Translations under genes and position numbers: made by a program
Notes under the pieces: model-generated
What the model was told of the DNA's origin: nothing
What the model saw: only the letters and a program-made list of their open reading frames with translations
Database searches by the model: none
Assembly (NCBI GenBank): GCA_028275425.1
Contig: JAPWUT010000007.1
Span: 1 to 21,171, forward strand
Reading direction: 5' to 3'
DNA from: Anaerolineae bacterium
Lineage (GTDB): Bacteria; Chloroflexota; Anaerolineae; SpSt-600
DNA: 21,171 bases
Part shown: positions 13,832 to 21,171 of the stretch, in pieces
Layout of the letters: every line of letters begins with the position of its first letter
Numbering within the stretch: the stretch's first letter is position 1

Positions 13832-14775
13832 CGATTGTAGGACTTGGGTTTGTGGGAAGCTCAATGGGCCTTGCCCTCAAGAAATCGGGGGCCGATATTT
13901 CCATAATCGGCCACGATAAGGAGCCGGAAGTGGCCCGCGAGGCCCTCAAGATGAAAGCAGTTGACCGGACCGATTGGAACCTGATAAGCGCTTGCGAGAA
14001 AGCCGATATAGTCATCCTGGCGCTCCCGTTCCAAGAAATGCGGGAGACGATGAAGGCCGTGGGGCCATACCTCAAGCCTGGCTGCCTTGTGACCGATACC
14101 GCTATCCCCAAGAGGCCGGTGATGAAGTGGGCCGAGGAGTTCCTACCGGAGCACGTGAGCTTTGTCGGAGGCAACCCAATCATAAGCCCTCAGGGGGAAG
14201 CCGCCGGCGTTAAGGCCGCCTCGGCCGAAGTGCTGAAGGGGGCAACCTATTGCCTCACCCCTTCCCCTCAGGCCAGCGGCGAAGCCGTGGAGCTGACGGT
14301 AGCTTTGGTCAAGGCCATGGGGGCTAACCCTTACTTCCTGGACCCCGCGGAGCACGATGGCCTCTTGGCTGGGATTGAGCAACTCCCAATCATAGCCGCA
14401 GCTGCCCTCATGGGGACCCTATCCCAATCACCTCCGTGGAGGGACATGAGGAGGCTTGGAGGTTCAGCCTTCAGCCAGGGGACGGCCTCCCTCTGGGAAA
14501 GCCGCACCTTCTGGGCCCAGCCTTTCTTGGAAAACGCCGATAACCTAATCCGCTGGGTTGACCAATTAATCTACCAACTGGAAACGCTCAAGCGGGGGCT
14601 CCAAGAGCAAGACGAAGAAGTCCTGAGCACATACTTTGGCAGGGCCATAGCCGAAAGGGAACGCTGGTACAAGGATAAAACCTTCGGCCAATGGGAAGAA
14701 GTTCCGGAGCCGCCAAGGCCTCCGGGCATGCTGGAAACCTTCCTTGGCATTCGCCTCAGAAAACCCAAAGAGTAG
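13813..14775 (+). CDS. TyrA-fold NAD(P)-dependent dehydrogenase, divergent from prephenate dehydrogenase
   Basis: 320 residues. The N terminus is a Rossmann fold with GLGFVGSS (10-17) and an acidic D35 after the second strand, suggesting NAD. The overall pattern (VTDTAIPK, FVGGNPIISP, EHDGLLAGIEQLP) follows prephenate/arogenate dehydrogenase. However, the catalytic histidine of the usual GGHP motif is N121, the serine of GSVK is I98, both histidines of SHLPH are replaced (Q190, I193), and the FRDxTRIA arginine is not found near 220-230. It should therefore not be called tyrA without testing. ATG 13813 has GGGAG five bases upstream and lies inside the hydroxylase gene end. Its TAG stop overlaps the Shine-Dalgarno of the next gene. 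The function is unknown; being between a redox enzyme and kbl suggests metabolism of a small hydroxy or amino acid, which is only a guess. Confidence 0.75.
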   Translation: MPKANVTIVGLGFVGSSMGLALKKSGADISIIGHDKEPEVAREALKMKAVDRTDWNLISACEKADIVILALPFQEMRETMKAVGPYLKPGCLVTDTAIPKRPVMKWAEEFLPEHVSFVGGNPIISPQGEAAGVKAASAEVLKGATYCLTPSPQASGEAVELTVALVKAMGANPYFLDPAEHDGLLAGIEQLPIIAAAALMGTLSQSPPWRDMRRLGGSAFSQGTASLWESRTFWAQPFLENADNLIRWVDQLIYQLETLKRGLQEQDEEVLSTYFGRAIAERERWYKDKTFGQWEEVPEPPRPPGMLETFLGIRLRKPKE

Positions 14776-14784
14776 GAGGTAACC

Positions 14785-15975
14785 ATGAGCACGGCGAACG
14801 ATAAACTGGCTTGGATTGATGAAGAGATAAAGGCCTTGAAAGAGCAAGGCCTCTACATAAACATACGCACAATCCAGTCCCCCCAGGGGGCTTGGATAAC
14901 CGTGGACGGCAAGAAAGTGCTGAACTTCTGCTCCAACAATTACCTTGGGCTGGCCAACCACCCCAAGCTGCGGGAAGCCGCCCACAAGGCCATTGAAGAA
15001 TGGGGGGTCGGCCCGGCAGCCGTCCGCACCATCGCTGGGACAATGTCCCTGCACCTGGAATTGGAGAGGAAACTTGCCCAGTTCAAGGGCTGCGAAGACG
15101 CCATCTCCTTCCAATCGGGCTTCAAGGCCAACTTAGCCACAATCCCGGCCCTCGTGGGGGAAGGAGACGTAATCTTCTCCGATGAGCTAAACCATGCCTC
15201 AATCATAGACGGATGCCGCCTATCGCGGGCCAGGATAGTCCGCTACAACCACTGCGACCCGGCCGACCTTGAGGCCAAAATCCGCCAAGAACAAGGCAAT
15301 TACCGCCGAGGGATAATCATCACCGACGGGGTCTTCTCCATGGATGGGGATATCGCCCCGCTGCCGCAAATCGTGGAAATCGCCGAAAAATACAACCTCA
15401 TGACCATGGTTGATGATGCCCACGGCGAAGGGGTACTGGGCCGCGGAGGAAGAGGCATTGTAGACCACTTTGGCCTGCACGGCCGGGTGGATGTGGAAAT
15501 AGGGACCCTTTCCAAGGCCTTCGGCGTAGTCGGGGGATACGTGGCTGGGAAGAAGAAAATAGTGGAGTGGCTCCGCCAGAGAGGAAGGCCCTTCCTCTTC
15601 TCCAGCGCCATGACCCCAGCCGACGTTGCGGCTTGCATCGCTGCCGTTGATATCCTGGAAAGCTCAACCGAACTTGTGGACAAGCTCTGGGAGAACACCC
15701 GCTACTTCAAGTCCGAAATGCGTCGCCTTGGCTTTGACATAGGCCAAAGCGTAACCCCGATAACCCCGGTCATGCTTGGGGAAGCTCCTCTGGCCCAGGA
15801 ATTCTCCCGCCGCCTCTTTGACAACGGAGTCTTCGCCATGGCCATAGGTTACCCGACCGTCCCCAAAGGCAAAGCCAGGATAAGGGTCATGATTTCTGCC
15901 GTCCACTCCAGGGAGGACCTGGACCGAGGCTTGGAAGCCTTCGCCAAAGTAGGCAAAGAGTTAGGCGTGATTTGA
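14785..15975 (+). CDS. kbl: Glycine C-acetyltransferase / 2-amino-3-ketobutyrate CoA ligase
   Basis: 396-residue PLP enzyme of the alpha-oxoamine synthase family. It closely resembles the Thermus glycine C-acetyltransferase throughout (SNNYLGLANHP, VRTIAGT, FSDELNHASIIDG, TDGVFSMDGDIAPL, ITPV). The PLP lysine is K244 in GTLSKAFG; VDDAHG (209-214) supplies the ring-nitrogen aspartate. The known reaction links 2-amino-3-ketobutyrate plus CoA to glycine plus acetyl-CoA in threonine breakdown; some homologues in this family act as 8-amino-7-oxononanoate synthase (BioF). No threonine dehydrogenase is recognisable beside it unless the TyrA-like protein upstream plays an analogous role. ATG 14785 has a perfect GGAGGT, nine bases after the preceding stop. 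The stop TGA overlaps the TTG start of the next gene. Confidence 0.9.
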   Translation: MSTANDKLAWIDEEIKALKEQGLYINIRTIQSPQGAWITVDGKKVLNFCSNNYLGLANHPKLREAAHKAIEEWGVGPAAVRTIAGTMSLHLELERKLAQFKGCEDAISFQSGFKANLATIPALVGEGDVIFSDELNHASIIDGCRLSRARIVRYNHCDPADLEAKIRQEQGNYRRGIIITDGVFSMDGDIAPLPQIVEIAEKYNLMTMVDDAHGEGVLGRGGRGIVDHFGLHGRVDVEIGTLSKAFGVVGGYVAGKKKIVEWLRQRGRPFLFSSAMTPADVAACIAAVDILESSTELVDKLWENTRYFKSEMRRLGFDIGQSVTPITPVMLGEAPLAQEFSRRLFDNGVFAMAIGYPTVPKGKARIRVMISAVHSREDLDRGLEAFAKVGKELGVI

Positions 15976-17087
15976 AGGTAGCCATAGTCCACGATTGGCT
16001 AAACCAATACGGCGGGGCCGAGCTCGTCCTGGAAGCCCTCAAAGAGCTCTTCCCCACGGCCCCAATTTACACTTCTATCTACGACCCCAGGACTATGCCT
16101 CCTTTTTACCGCCGGTGGGAAATCCACACCTCTTTCCTGGACAAATTCCCGCTTGTGAAAACTCACCACCAGCCCTTCCTACCCCTCTACCCGCTGGCCT
16201 TTGAAAGCTTCAAACTCTCGGGTTACGACCTTGTAATCTCCAACAAAAGTGGCTTCTGCCACGGGGTGATAACCGGCCCAGAAACCGTCCACATTTGCTA
16301 CTGCCTCACCCCCACCCGGTTTGTCTGGGACTTCCACAACTACATCCGAGGGGAAGGGTTGGGCCTGCTGGCCAGGAAAATCCTTCCCCTCTTCCTCTTT
16401 TTCCTCCGGCAGTGGGACAAGCTCGCTGCCGACCGGGTGGACTTCTTCATCGCCATATCCCGCGAAGTTAAGGAGAGGATACGCAAGTTCTACCGCAGAA
16501 CGAGCGAAATCATCCACCCGCCCGTTTACACTTCCCGCTTCTTCCCATCCCCTGAGCAGGACGATTACTACCTCGTGGTCTCAAGGCTTGTCCCCTACAA
16601 GCGCATAGACATAGCCGTGGAAGCCTTCAACATCCTGAAGCGTCCCCTCCTAATCGTGGGTGAAGGGAGGGCGAGGGCCTCCCTGGAGAAGAAGGCGGGG
16701 CCTAACGTTCGCTTCTTGGGCAGAGTTTCGGGGGAGGAACTGGCAAGGCTTTATGCCCGCTGCCAGGCCTTAATCTTCCCCGGCCGTGAGGACTTCGGGA
16801 TAGCTCCCTTAGAAGCCCAAGCTTCCGGAAGGCCAGTCATTGCCTACGCTGCCGGCGGGGCTCTGGAAACAATCGTGGAAGGTAAAACTGGCCTCTTCTT
16901 CAAGCCTCAAACCCCAGAAGCATTGGCCGAAGCAGTCCTGGAATTTGAAAAGAGAGCCGCCGATTTTGACCCCGCCGCCATAAGGGAAAACGCCATGCGG
17001 TTTGATGTCCAAAATTTCCGCGAAAAAATGCACCTTTTCATCCAATTTGCCCTTGATTCGGCGAAAGGAGGCGTATATGTCCACTGA
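15972..17087 (+). CDS. GT4-family glycosyltransferase, WbaZ-like
   Basis: 371-residue GT-B glycosyltransferase. It begins MKVAIVHDWLNQYGGAE, the signature of the WbaZ-like mannosyltransferase group of GT4. The acceptor half includes HICYCLTPTRFVWD (107-120), and the donor half has VSRLVPYKRID (203-213), GEGRA and the EX7E motif E273-E281 in EDFGIAPLE. It probably adds a hexose, often mannose in characterised relatives, to a lipid-linked glycan at the cytoplasmic face. The start is TTG at 15972, sharing four bases with the kbl stop (TTGA). No strong Shine-Dalgarno is visible, so coupled translation is likely. Its C terminus overlaps the GH1 gene by 11 bp. It is not a close copy of the GT4 gene at 2205. 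Confidence 0.9.
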   Translation: MKVAIVHDWLNQYGGAELVLEALKELFPTAPIYTSIYDPRTMPPFYRRWEIHTSFLDKFPLVKTHHQPFLPLYPLAFESFKLSGYDLVISNKSGFCHGVITGPETVHICYCLTPTRFVWDFHNYIRGEGLGLLARKILPLFLFFLRQWDKLAADRVDFFIAISREVKERIRKFYRRTSEIIHPPVYTSRFFPSPEQDDYYLVVSRLVPYKRIDIAVEAFNILKRPLLIVGEGRARASLEKKAGPNVRFLGRVSGEELARLYARCQALIFPGREDFGIAPLEAQASGRPVIAYAAGGALETIVEGKTGLFFKPQTPEALAEAVLEFEKRAADFDPAAIRENAMRFDVQNFREKMHLFIQFALDSAKGGVYVH

Positions 17088-18432
17088 AAAGTTCGTGCGC
17101 TTCCCCGAAGGTTTCATCTGGGGGGCGGCTACTTCTGCCTACCAGATTGAGGGGGCATGGAACGAGGACGGCAAAGGGCCTTCAATCTGGGATACCTTCT
17201 GCCGCATCCCTGGAAAAATCAAGGATGGGGACACGGGCGATGTAGCTGCCGACCACTACCACCGTTGGGAGGAAGATGTCGGCATAATGGTGGAGCTGGG
17301 CCTGAAAGCCTACCGCTTCTCCATCGCCTGGCCTCGCATCTTCCCTGAAGGGGTAGGGGAAGTAAACCAAAAAGGGCTTGACTTCTACAACCGTTTGGTT
17401 GATAAGCTCTTGGCTCACGGGATTGAGCCTTTTGTCACCCTCTACCATTGGGACCTGCCCCAAGCCTTGCAGGATAAGGGGGGATGGCCAAACCGCGATA
17501 CTGCCTACGCTTTCGCCAATTATGCCGAAACTGTAGCCAAAGAGCTCGGAGACCGCGTTTCCTCCTGGATTACCCACAACGAACCGTTCGTGGCGGCCCT
17601 AATCGGGCACTTTACAGGTGAGCATGCCCCTGGGATACAGGACCCTTCTGCGGCCTTCGCTACCGCTCACCACATCCTCCTCTCCCACGGCCTTGCAGCT
17701 CAAGCCATAAGAGCTTCCGCTTCCCTCAAACCTAAGGTCGGGATTGTCCTCAACCTGCACCCTATCCATCCGGCCTCCCCTTCGGAAGAAGACAAGCTTG
17801 CCGCCAAGCGCTTTGATGGCTTAATAAACCGCATGTTCCTGGACCCAATCTTCTTCGGGAAGTATCCTGAGGACATGCTGGAGCTATTTGGCTTCTTCCT
17901 CCCCGAAATCCGCCCCGGAGACATGGACACCATCTCCATCCCCATAGACTTCATCGGGATAAACTACTATACCCGTATCGTGGCCCGCTCTGACCCCGAA
18001 TTCCCCCTCCTCCAAGCCTCCCAAGTTTACCCCGAAGGGAACGAATACTCCCAGATGTGGGAAATCTACCCGCCGGGGATTTACGAAACAGTCATCAGGG
18101 TCTGGAAGGATTACAATCCCCCATCAATCTTCCTGACCGAAAACGGCATCCCTGTGCCCGATGGCGTAGATTTTGATGGCCGGGTTAGGGATGAGCGGAG
18201 GATACGCTACCTCCGAAACCACCTCCTCTACCTCCACAAGGCCATAAGCGAGGGGGCACCGGTCAAGGGCTACTTCGTCTGGTCCCTCCTTGACAATTTT
18301 GAGTGGGCCCACGGCTACAGCATGAGGTTCGGCCTTGTATACGTGGATTATAAGACCCAGAAGCGAATCATCAAGGACAGCGGACGCTGGTATGCCAAGG
18401 TCATAAAGGAGAACGGCTTTGCGCTGGAATAA
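17077..18432 (+). CDS. GH1 family beta-glucosidase (beta-glycosidase)
   Basis: 451 residues, the usual length for family 1 glycoside hydrolases and clearly complete. The N terminus reads FPEGFIWGAATSAYQIEG. The acid/base is E169 in THNEP and the nucleophile is E355 in LTENG. Other conserved pieces are YHWDLP (123-128), NYYTR (296-300) and the C-terminal WSLLDNFEWAHGY (402-414) of the sugar-binding site. No signal peptide, so cytoplasmic. It hydrolyses beta-glucosides, beta-galactosides or related oligosaccharides with retention. ATG 17077 has AAAGGAGG upstream; an in-frame ATG at 17002 would add 25 residues from the preceding gene and has no support. It lies between a glycosyltransferase and a flippase-like gene and overlaps both. 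Glycan salvage or trimming is possible. Confidence 0.95.
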   Translation: MSTEKFVRFPEGFIWGAATSAYQIEGAWNEDGKGPSIWDTFCRIPGKIKDGDTGDVAADHYHRWEEDVGIMVELGLKAYRFSIAWPRIFPEGVGEVNQKGLDFYNRLVDKLLAHGIEPFVTLYHWDLPQALQDKGGWPNRDTAYAFANYAETVAKELGDRVSSWITHNEPFVAALIGHFTGEHAPGIQDPSAAFATAHHILLSHGLAAQAIRASASLKPKVGIVLNLHPIHPASPSEEDKLAAKRFDGLINRMFLDPIFFGKYPEDMLELFGFFLPEIRPGDMDTISIPIDFIGINYYTRIVARSDPEFPLLQASQVYPEGNEYSQMWEIYPPGIYETVIRVWKDYNPPSIFLTENGIPVPDGVDFDGRVRDERRIRYLRNHLLYLHKAISEGAPVKGYFVWSLLDNFEWAHGYSMRFGLVYVDYKTQKRIIKDSGRWYAKVIKENGFALE

Positions 18433-20959
18433 GCTGAGCCTGATTTTGGCCCTGGCTTTGCTTTTCCCCTTCGCCTTCCTGGCCCAGGCCCAGGAGCCAA
18501 TACCCATTTACTATGCTGGGCCAGAAGGGAAGACACGCACGGCCTTAAAGCTGGCCGGGATTTTCTCCTTCGTCACCGACCCCTCCCAGGCCGATGTTAT
18601 CTTTCTCAACGGCACTTTACCCGACCCGGCAGCCATTTCTGAGAGGGTCAAGGAGGGGGCAGGCCTTATCCTCTTCCTTGGGCCGGATATTGCTCCGGAG
18701 GAGCTGGAGGCCTTTTGGGGGCAGAGGCTTGCCCTCTCCCGCCGCGATGACCCCTTAAGCCTTTACGCCATTCCGGAACTTGATGACCCTTTAGCTAAGG
18801 AGATAATCTGGGCCAGTGCCCCTCAGGTTAGAGAGCGCTTCGTCGTTGAGGGCTGGCCTGTTGAGCCTCTGGTTGTGGGCTTTGAGGACAAAAGCCTCGT
18901 CTTGGGCAAGGCGAACTTAGGCCAGGGCGAAGTCTATGTCTTCTGCGTATTCCTTGATGGCCTCAACCCCCAGTTTCAGGACTGGGCCTATTTCAACTAC
19001 TTCATCTACCATCTGGCGGTAAGGGCTGCCGGTGGGAAGCCCTCCTCCTTCGCCGATTATCCGGCTTCCCCTGTCCCCCATACTCGCGAGAGGGCGATAA
19101 TCCTGGCCATCATGGCCTTTATCCTCATAACTGCCGGGGTTGCCTTCTGGCTGGTCAGGCGCTACAGTCTTTCTCACCCCGAGCTTTTGGGCGAACTCTT
19201 GGCCAGCCCCGAGGCTTTCAAAGCCAGGGAAGCGGAAACCCCGTGGGAAGAGATAGGATTCCACAGGCCTCTCGGCGGCTTCCTGGTAGCGTTCATGATG
19301 GGCCTTATCCTCTTCATCCCCTTCATCCTCTACCAGAACTTTGTCCTGCCGGTTTTCATCCTCCCTTCAGCTCAGGCCTTGGGGATATGGGGTAGAGTCA
19401 CTCAATTCTTCAACTTGATATGGCTCCTTTTTGATTTGGGCACCAGCACCGCCTTCATCAAGTTCTTCTCGCAGTATCGGGTCCGTAGCCCGCAGCTTGC
19501 CATCCAATACGGGCAAGTTTTCGTCTGGTGGCAGGCCCTTTCGGGTGCTTTTCAGGTGGCCGTGGTTACGCTTATAGCCAGCATAATCGTTCCTCGCTCT
19601 GCCTATGCCCTCTACTCCTGGAGCATAATCATCCACACGCTGATTCAGATTCCCGGCTTCTACCAAGTCATCCGCCATGCTTTCATGGGGTGGCAGCGCT
19701 TTGATTACGCCCAATACCTTGACATAGCCTTGAGCCTAATCTTCCCCATGGTGACCCAGCCGATACTGGTTAGCGCAATGGTAGCCTGGGGCCGAGCCAA
19801 CCCAGTGTTTGGCGGGGCCATGGGTGGAGTCATGGGCTTGGGGATAGCCGGCTACGCTTCCGAGCTCTTGACCTTCCTTTTGGGTCTATGGCTTTATAGA
19901 AGGCTCGGCTACAATGCCCGCCTGCTTTTCCTGGCCCATTTTGACCTATCCGTGGTGAAGGAGGCCTTTCGCTTCGGGCTGTTTGAGATGCTTGGCTCAA
20001 TAGCTTGGGCTGTGGGCCAAGCGATGGAAATCCTCATAACTCAGGCCCGCTTGGTCAATTATGCTGAGGTCTGGGGGAACTGGGTTATAGCTCAGAACTT
20101 CATCTTTGCCTATCAAGTCCTCCACACCCTTTACGGCAATCTCATGTCTTCCATCTCCGAAGCCATATCGCATGGCCGCCGCATTCTCAGCCAATACTAC
20201 TCGGTTATGGCCTACAAATGGGGAGGGTTCATAAGCGCTTTTGTAGGGGCAGTCCTCTTAGCCGTAGCCGACCGCTTCATCTTAGGTGCTACTGGTCCGG
20301 AGTTCACCCGGGCTGCCGCTTACGTTATCCCCTTGATATTCTGGGGTGCGATTCAATACCCATCCTGGGTTGGGGATTACGTCCAGCTTGCCTCAAATCG
20401 CCCTTACCTCAAGTTTGCTATGGTGGGAGGGGAGCAAATCATCCGCATCCTTTTAGCTTTCCTCCTCCTGGAGCGTTTCCAGATTTATGCCCTCATCATA
20501 GCCTACTTTGTAGCCCTTTTCAGCAAGGACGTAGCCACCTATTTTATCAGTCATCGTCTCTGTTTCCCCCAGCGCTTCTATTTCTGGCAATCGCTTTGGG
20601 CTCCTATCTTAGCTGGAGCTGCCCACTACTTTCTCCTGCGCTGGGTTACGGGGCTGATATGGCGGGGCGACCCCATCACGAGCGTGGTCATTTTCCTTGT
20701 GGGAATCCTCTTTTCTTATCCTGTTTTTGCCTTCTTCTATGGCCTTTTTGGGGGGTGGGACCAGCGGACCTTAGGAGAGCTTGGGCTTGGGGCTGAGATA
20801 ACGGGGATGATGAAGCCTTTTGCCAAACTTTTCTGGGCATCCTCGGCTTTTGGGGCGAGGATAAGTCCAATCCACAACCTTTTCCCCATAACCATTTACG
20901 AATCCGCCTTAGCCGAAGCTCGCAGCCTGAGTTTAGAGAAAGTAAAGCTTACGGAATAA
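18419..20959 (+). CDS. MOP-superfamily polysaccharide flippase-like protein with exported N-terminal domain
   Basis: 846 residues. A signal sequence (1-24, ending AQAQ) leads into a soluble domain at about 26-222, presumably outside the membrane, with alternating strand/helix patterns (ADVIFLNGTLPD, GLILFLGPDI, LGQGEVYVF) that resemble GATase-like domains of large membrane proteins. A single helix (225-246) and a cytoplasmic linker follow. From about 285 onward some 12 helices resemble Wzx-type polysaccharide exporters (LGIWGRVTQFF, LLFDLGTSTAFIKFF). No glutamine-amidotransferase catalytic triad is evident. TTG 18419 has AAAGGAG upstream and overlaps the GH1 stop by 14 bp. It probably moves a lipid-linked glycan, perhaps made by the GT4 upstream. 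Last gene of the operon; a GC-rich repeat begins two bases after its stop. Confidence 0.78.
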   Translation: MRWNKLSLILALALLFPFAFLAQAQEPIPIYYAGPEGKTRTALKLAGIFSFVTDPSQADVIFLNGTLPDPAAISERVKEGAGLILFLGPDIAPEELEAFWGQRLALSRRDDPLSLYAIPELDDPLAKEIIWASAPQVRERFVVEGWPVEPLVVGFEDKSLVLGKANLGQGEVYVFCVFLDGLNPQFQDWAYFNYFIYHLAVRAAGGKPSSFADYPASPVPHTRERAIILAIMAFILITAGVAFWLVRRYSLSHPELLGELLASPEAFKAREAETPWEEIGFHRPLGGFLVAFMMGLILFIPFILYQNFVLPVFILPSAQALGIWGRVTQFFNLIWLLFDLGTSTAFIKFFSQYRVRSPQLAIQYGQVFVWWQALSGAFQVAVVTLIASIIVPRSAYALYSWSIIIHTLIQIPGFYQVIRHAFMGWQRFDYAQYLDIALSLIFPMVTQPILVSAMVAWGRANPVFGGAMGGVMGLGIAGYASELLTFLLGLWLYRRLGYNARLLFLAHFDLSVVKEAFRFGLFEMLGSIAWAVGQAMEILITQARLVNYAEVWGNWVIAQNFIFAYQVLHTLYGNLMSSISEAISHGRRILSQYYSVMAYKWGGFISAFVGAVLLAVADRFILGATGPEFTRAAAYVIPLIFWGAIQYPSWVGDYVQLASNRPYLKFAMVGGEQIIRILLAFLLLERFQIYALIIAYFVALFSKDVATYFISHRLCFPQRFYFWQSLWAPILAGAAHYFLLRWVTGLIWRGDPITSVVIFLVGILFSYPVFAFFYGLFGGWDQRTLGELGLGAEITGMMKPFAKLFWASSAFGARISPIHNLFPITIYESALAEARSLSLEKVKLTE

Positions 20960-20960
20960 T

Positions 20961-21171
20961 CAAAAGCGGGGGCGCAGCCCCATCCCGGGGGTTTGGGGAT
21001 GTGCCCCCAAAATTTTCAAATCAGGGGACGAATCGCCACATTAGTAGTCCTGCCCACGAGTGGGGCCCAAAACGCTGGCGAACCCAAAGCCCACGGGGGT
21101 GGGCAAAACGGGGGTCCAGGGGGCGCAAGCCCCCATGGCGGGGGGTGTGGGGGTGTCCCCCCACAAAACCA
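20961..21171. repeat. GC-rich modular repeat, copy D (inverted relative to A-C)
   Basis: Read on the minus strand, this is the same unit as copy B: double-hairpin module (about 21168-21111), 50-bp core (21103-21054), linker with CTAATGTGGC (21044-21035) as in copy A, and closing hairpin module (21011-20966) with GGGGC-TGC-GCCCC. It starts immediately after the stop codon of the flippase gene and may continue beyond the window end. No coding signal. Confidence 0.82.
20992..21016 (+). terminator. Possible weak intrinsic terminator of the six-gene operon
   Basis: TTTGGGG (20992-20998) pairs with CCCCAAA (21005-21011) around a 6-base loop, followed by TTTT at 21013-21016. The T-tract is short, and the hairpin is part of the dispersed repeat, so it may terminate transcription only incidentally. 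Confidence 0.35.

Noticed and set aside
13813..14775. Assigning the gene symbol tyrA
   Set aside because: Key prephenate-site residues are replaced, so only the fold-level call is supported.
20218..20796. 192-codon open frame on the plus strand
   Set aside because: Alternative frame within the flippase gene, low complexity and no start signal.

Overview
The window is a gene-dense stretch of bacterial chromosome, fairly GC-rich by eye. Closely packed gene clusters run on both strands, many starts are TTG with a good Shine-Dalgarno, and the glycine C-acetyltransferase resembles the Thermus enzyme. Together with a UbiA-type phosphoribosyltransferase, a DinG with an N-terminal exonuclease and GC-rich dispersed repeats, this points to a thermophile-like, possibly Chloroflexota (Anaerolineae/Thermoflexia-like) genome. 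That placement is an inference; no rRNA or marker gene is present to confirm it.

Layout. (1) 16-6665, minus strand: a four-gene operon read right to left: an exonuclease-DinG helicase, a GtrA-family membrane protein, a GT4 glycosyltransferase, and a MurJ-type flippase with an extra N-terminal membrane domain. Junctions are ATGA overlaps or a 1-base gap. Its likely promoter lies at 6715-6742, and the leader folds into a hairpin that covers the ribosome binding site and the first possible start. (2) 6873-8261, plus strand: a YqeC-MocA fusion for maturation of molybdenum hydroxylases. Its 3' end overlaps by 40 bp the convergent rlmD gene. (3) 8222-10317, minus strand: a UbiA-family prenyltransferase followed by the 23S rRNA m5U methyltransferase RlmD, behind a near-consensus promoter at 10351-10379. 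(4) 10381-10977: about 600 bp of non-coding, modular, hairpin-rich GC repeats. (5) 11066-20959, plus strand: a compact six-gene operon with a strong promoter at 11006-11033: a FAD-less xanthine dehydrogenase/aldehyde oxidoreductase-type molybdenum hydroxylase, a TyrA-fold dehydrogenase lacking the residues expected for prephenate, glycine C-acetyltransferase, a GT4 glycosyltransferase, a GH1 beta-glucosidase, and a MOP-superfamily flippase fused to an exported N-terminal domain. (6) 20961-21171: another copy of the GC repeat, in inverted orientation relative to the block at 10381, so the six-gene operon sits between inverted repeats.

How the genes may work together. The YqeC-MocA fusion probably matures molybdenum enzymes such as the hydroxylase 3 kb away. 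Both large operons end in glycan-handling genes: each has a GT4 glycosyltransferase and a MOP-superfamily flippase with an unusual N-terminal extension. The front of each operon encodes something unrelated (DNA repair, redox and amino-acid metabolism), so co-transcription may reflect genome compaction more than a shared pathway. No tRNA, rRNA, CRISPR array, transposase or prophage gene was seen.
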